This document shows positions 17,682 through 19,116 of a stretch of DNA of 19,116 nt, piece after piece. The notes beneath the pieces were generated by a model that saw nothing but the letters and a program-made list of their open reading frames with translations, did no database searches and was not told where the DNA came from. Source of the stretch: DASYPP01 sp036006525 (GTDB taxonomy: Bacteria > Gemmatimonadota > Gemmatimonadetes > Gemmatimonadales > GWC2-71-9); NCBI GenBank assembly GCA_036006525.1, contig DASYPP010000005.1, positions 1-19,116 on the forward strand, written 5' to 3'. How positions within the stretch are numbered: the first letter of the stretch is position 1; each line of letters begins with the position of its first letter. The position numbers and the translations under genes were made by a program.

Positions 17682-19116
17682 TTACTGACCGCCTGCAGGC
17701 TGCCCTCACTGGCCGGTACCGGGTCGAGCGCGAGCTCGGCGCCGGTGGCATGGCCACGGTCTATCTCGCCCAAGATCTCAAGCACGACCGTAAGGTCGCC
17801 ATCAAGGTACTGCGTACCGAACTGGCCCAGGTCCTGGGGGCCGACCGCTTCATCCAGGAGATCAAGACCATCGCTCACCTGCAGCATCCCAACATTCTGC
17901 CCTTGTTTGATTCTGGTGTGATTCCAGGTGGACAAGTGGGCAAGTCGGCGGGTAGGCAGGAGAGCGCCGAGGTTCCCTACTATGTGATGCCGTACATCGA
18001 AGGCGAATCGCTGCACGCGAGGATCGCTCGCGAAGGAAAGCTCTCCAACGCGGATGCCACCCGGATCTTCCGCGAAGTCGCCGACGCCCTGTCCTACGCC
18101 CACCGCCACGGCGTCGTCCACCGCGACATCAAGCCCGACAATATCCTGCTGAGCGAAAACCATGCGATCGTGGCGGACTTTGGCGTCGCCAAGGCGGTAA
18201 GCGCCTCGGTCACCAGCGGTGGCGGGTTGACGACGGTCGGCATGGTGATCGGTACCCCGGCCTACATGGCGCCGGAACAGGCAGCCGGCGATCCCACGCT
18301 CGATCATCGCGCCGACATCTATGCCCTGGGCGCGCTGGGCTACGAAATGCTTACCGGGGAGGAAATGTTCCCCGGCCGCACGCCGCAGGCGGTGATTGCT
18401 GCACACATCACCGAAACACCGGTGCCGCTGGCGCGTCGCGCCCCGGGTTGCCCGCCAGCACTGGCCGCGCTGATCACCCGCTGCCTGGAAAAAGATCCCG
18501 CCAGGCGTCCCCAGAATGCGTCCGAGATTCTGGCCGCACTTGACTCGGCCATTCCGGTTGGCTCCGTGCGGCCGCGTTGGTTGCTCTGGGGAGCGGCGGC
18601 CGCGGCCATCGTGCTGGTGATCGCCGGGCTGTTTGCCGCCGGCGTCATCGGTGGCCGGTCGCTGCTAGCCCAGGGAGTCCTGGAGGCTCGAGATCCCATT
18701 CTCGTCGCCGACGTCACCAATCGCACCCGGGATTCGCTGCTCGGCCTCACGGTGACGGAGGCCCTGCGCGTGGATCTCACCCAGTCTCGCGCGGTGGCCC
18801 TGGTGAGCCCAGGGGATATCCAGAAGGCGCTCACTCGTATGGGGCGCGCCACCGATCTCCCCCTGGATCCGGCGCTTGCCCGGGAAGTGGCCCAGCGTGA
18901 GGGCTACAAGGCATACGTGACCGGCGAGATCGGCTCAGCCGGGGTGGGATTCGTTATCTCGGCCCAGCTGGTATCGACCGCGAATGGTGAAGTCCTGGCC
19001 GCCGTGCGTGAGACGGCGCGGGATTCGACCGGGATCATCGAGGCGATCGGCCAGGTATCCCGGCAACTGCGCCGCAAGATCGGTGAATCGCTGCGCAACG
19101 TGAGCAGCGACCGGCC
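17678..19116 (+). CDS. K7: membrane Ser/Thr protein kinase with TolB/FlgO-like domain (3' truncated by window)
   Basis: The frame is open from ATG 17678 (overlapping the K6 stop, ATGA) to the window end, about 479 residues without a stop. It begins 'MITDRLQAALTGRYRVEREL'. Kinase motifs are complete: GAGGMATVY, K43, E61, H148-R149-D150 (HRDIKPDN), DFG at D167 and a true APEQ. About 14 residues are added in the beta4-beta5 loop (81-99) compared with K3, encoded by an 8-base repeat. A membrane helix lies at about 301-324. Residues about 339-479 ('ILVADVTNRTRDSLLG', 'LTRMGRATDLPLD', 'AYVTGEIGS') resemble the TolB/FlgO-like module that in acidobacterial kinases precedes TPR repeats. TPRs beyond the edge are therefore likely but not seen. 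There is almost no Shine-Dalgarno sequence, so translation is probably coupled to K6. Confidence 0.9.
   Translation, partial: MITDRLQAALTGRYRVERELGAGGMATVYLAQDLKHDRKVAIKVLRTELAQVLGADRFIQEIKTIAHLQHPNILPLFDSGVIPGGQVGKSAGRQESAEVPYYVMPYIEGESLHARIAREGKLSNADATRIFREVADALSYAHRHGVVHRDIKPDNILLSENHAIVADFGVAKAVSASVTSGGGLTTVGMVIGTPAYMAPEQAAGDPTLDHRADIYALGALGYEMLTGEEMFPGRTPQAVIAAHITETPVPLARRAPGCPPALAALITRCLEKDPARRPQNASEILAALDSAIPVGSVRPRWLLWGAAAAAIVLVIAGLFAAGVIGGRSLLAQGVLEARDPILVADVTNRTRDSLLGLTVTEALRVDLTQSRAVALVSPGDIQKALTRMGRATDLPLDPALAREVAQREGYKAYVTGEIGSAGVGFVISAQLVSTANGEVLAAVRETARDSTGIIEAIGQVSRQLRRKIGESLRNVSSDR
17925..17964 (+). repeat. 8-base tandem repeat in K7 kinase N-lobe loop
   Basis: Five degenerate units of period 8: CAGGTGGA, CAAGTGGG, CAAGTCGG, CGGGTAGG, CAGGAGAG. 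They code for most of the extra beta4-beta5 loop residues (about 83-96), the same structural place as the array in K4. Confidence 0.65.

Noticed and set aside
9083..17964. Period-8 arrays as a CRISPR or integron-type repeat
   Set aside because: Units are only 8 bases, directly abutting without spacers and inside reading frames; no cas genes or recombinase are nearby.

Overview
The window is a single-strand, GC-rich stretch of bacterial chromosome. Almost every base is coding and every gene reads left to right. It holds a head-to-tail array of seven eukaryotic-like (Hanks-type, PknB-like) serine/threonine protein kinases, called K1 to K7 here. They are preceded by the tail of an alpha/beta hydrolase and interrupted by three non-kinase genes. 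The kinase N-terminus 'ALADRYR.EREL' with the glycine loop 'GAGGMATVYLAxDLKH', and the C-terminal PD40/WD40-like propellers or TolB-like plus TPR modules, are the style I associate with Gemmatimonadota, with Acidobacteriota the next best guess. This is inference from protein style; no rRNA or other phylogenetic marker is present.

Layout: 1-194 end of an alpha/beta hydrolase; 191-2422 K1 (kinase, TolB-like domain, TPR, no membrane helix); 2419-5067 K2 (kinase, TM, propeller); 5064-7688 K3 (kinase, TM, TolB-like, TPR); 7723-8847 exported calcineurin-like metallophosphoesterase; 8844-11519 K4 (kinase, TM, propeller); 11552-12037 small exported protein; 12034-12309 small putative lipoprotein; 12334-14970 K5 (kinase, TM, propeller); 14967-17681 K6 (kinase, TM, propeller); 17678 to the window end K7 (kinase, TM, TolB/FlgO-like domain, open at the right edge).

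Seven of the ten gene junctions are 4-base stop/start overlaps (ATGA or GTGA). The other three gaps are only 24 to 34 bases. I see no internal terminator or promoter, so the simplest reading is one long operon whose promoter and end both lie outside the window. No stretch over 300 bases lacks a gene. In six kinases a single membrane helix should place the kinase in the cytoplasm and the propeller or TolB/TPR module in the periplasm, so the array looks like parallel sensors that differ mainly in their outer domain. Two kinase sub-types can be told apart by sequence, and each goes with one kind of sensor.

The least ordinary feature is a set of five short tandem repeats of 8-base period (about 32 to 40 bases each) inside kinase genes. 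They sit only at two structural places: the beta4-beta5 loop of the kinase N-lobe, and the linker or start of the membrane helix. They occur in both orientations and are read as different peptides, so the DNA, not the peptide, is what recurs.
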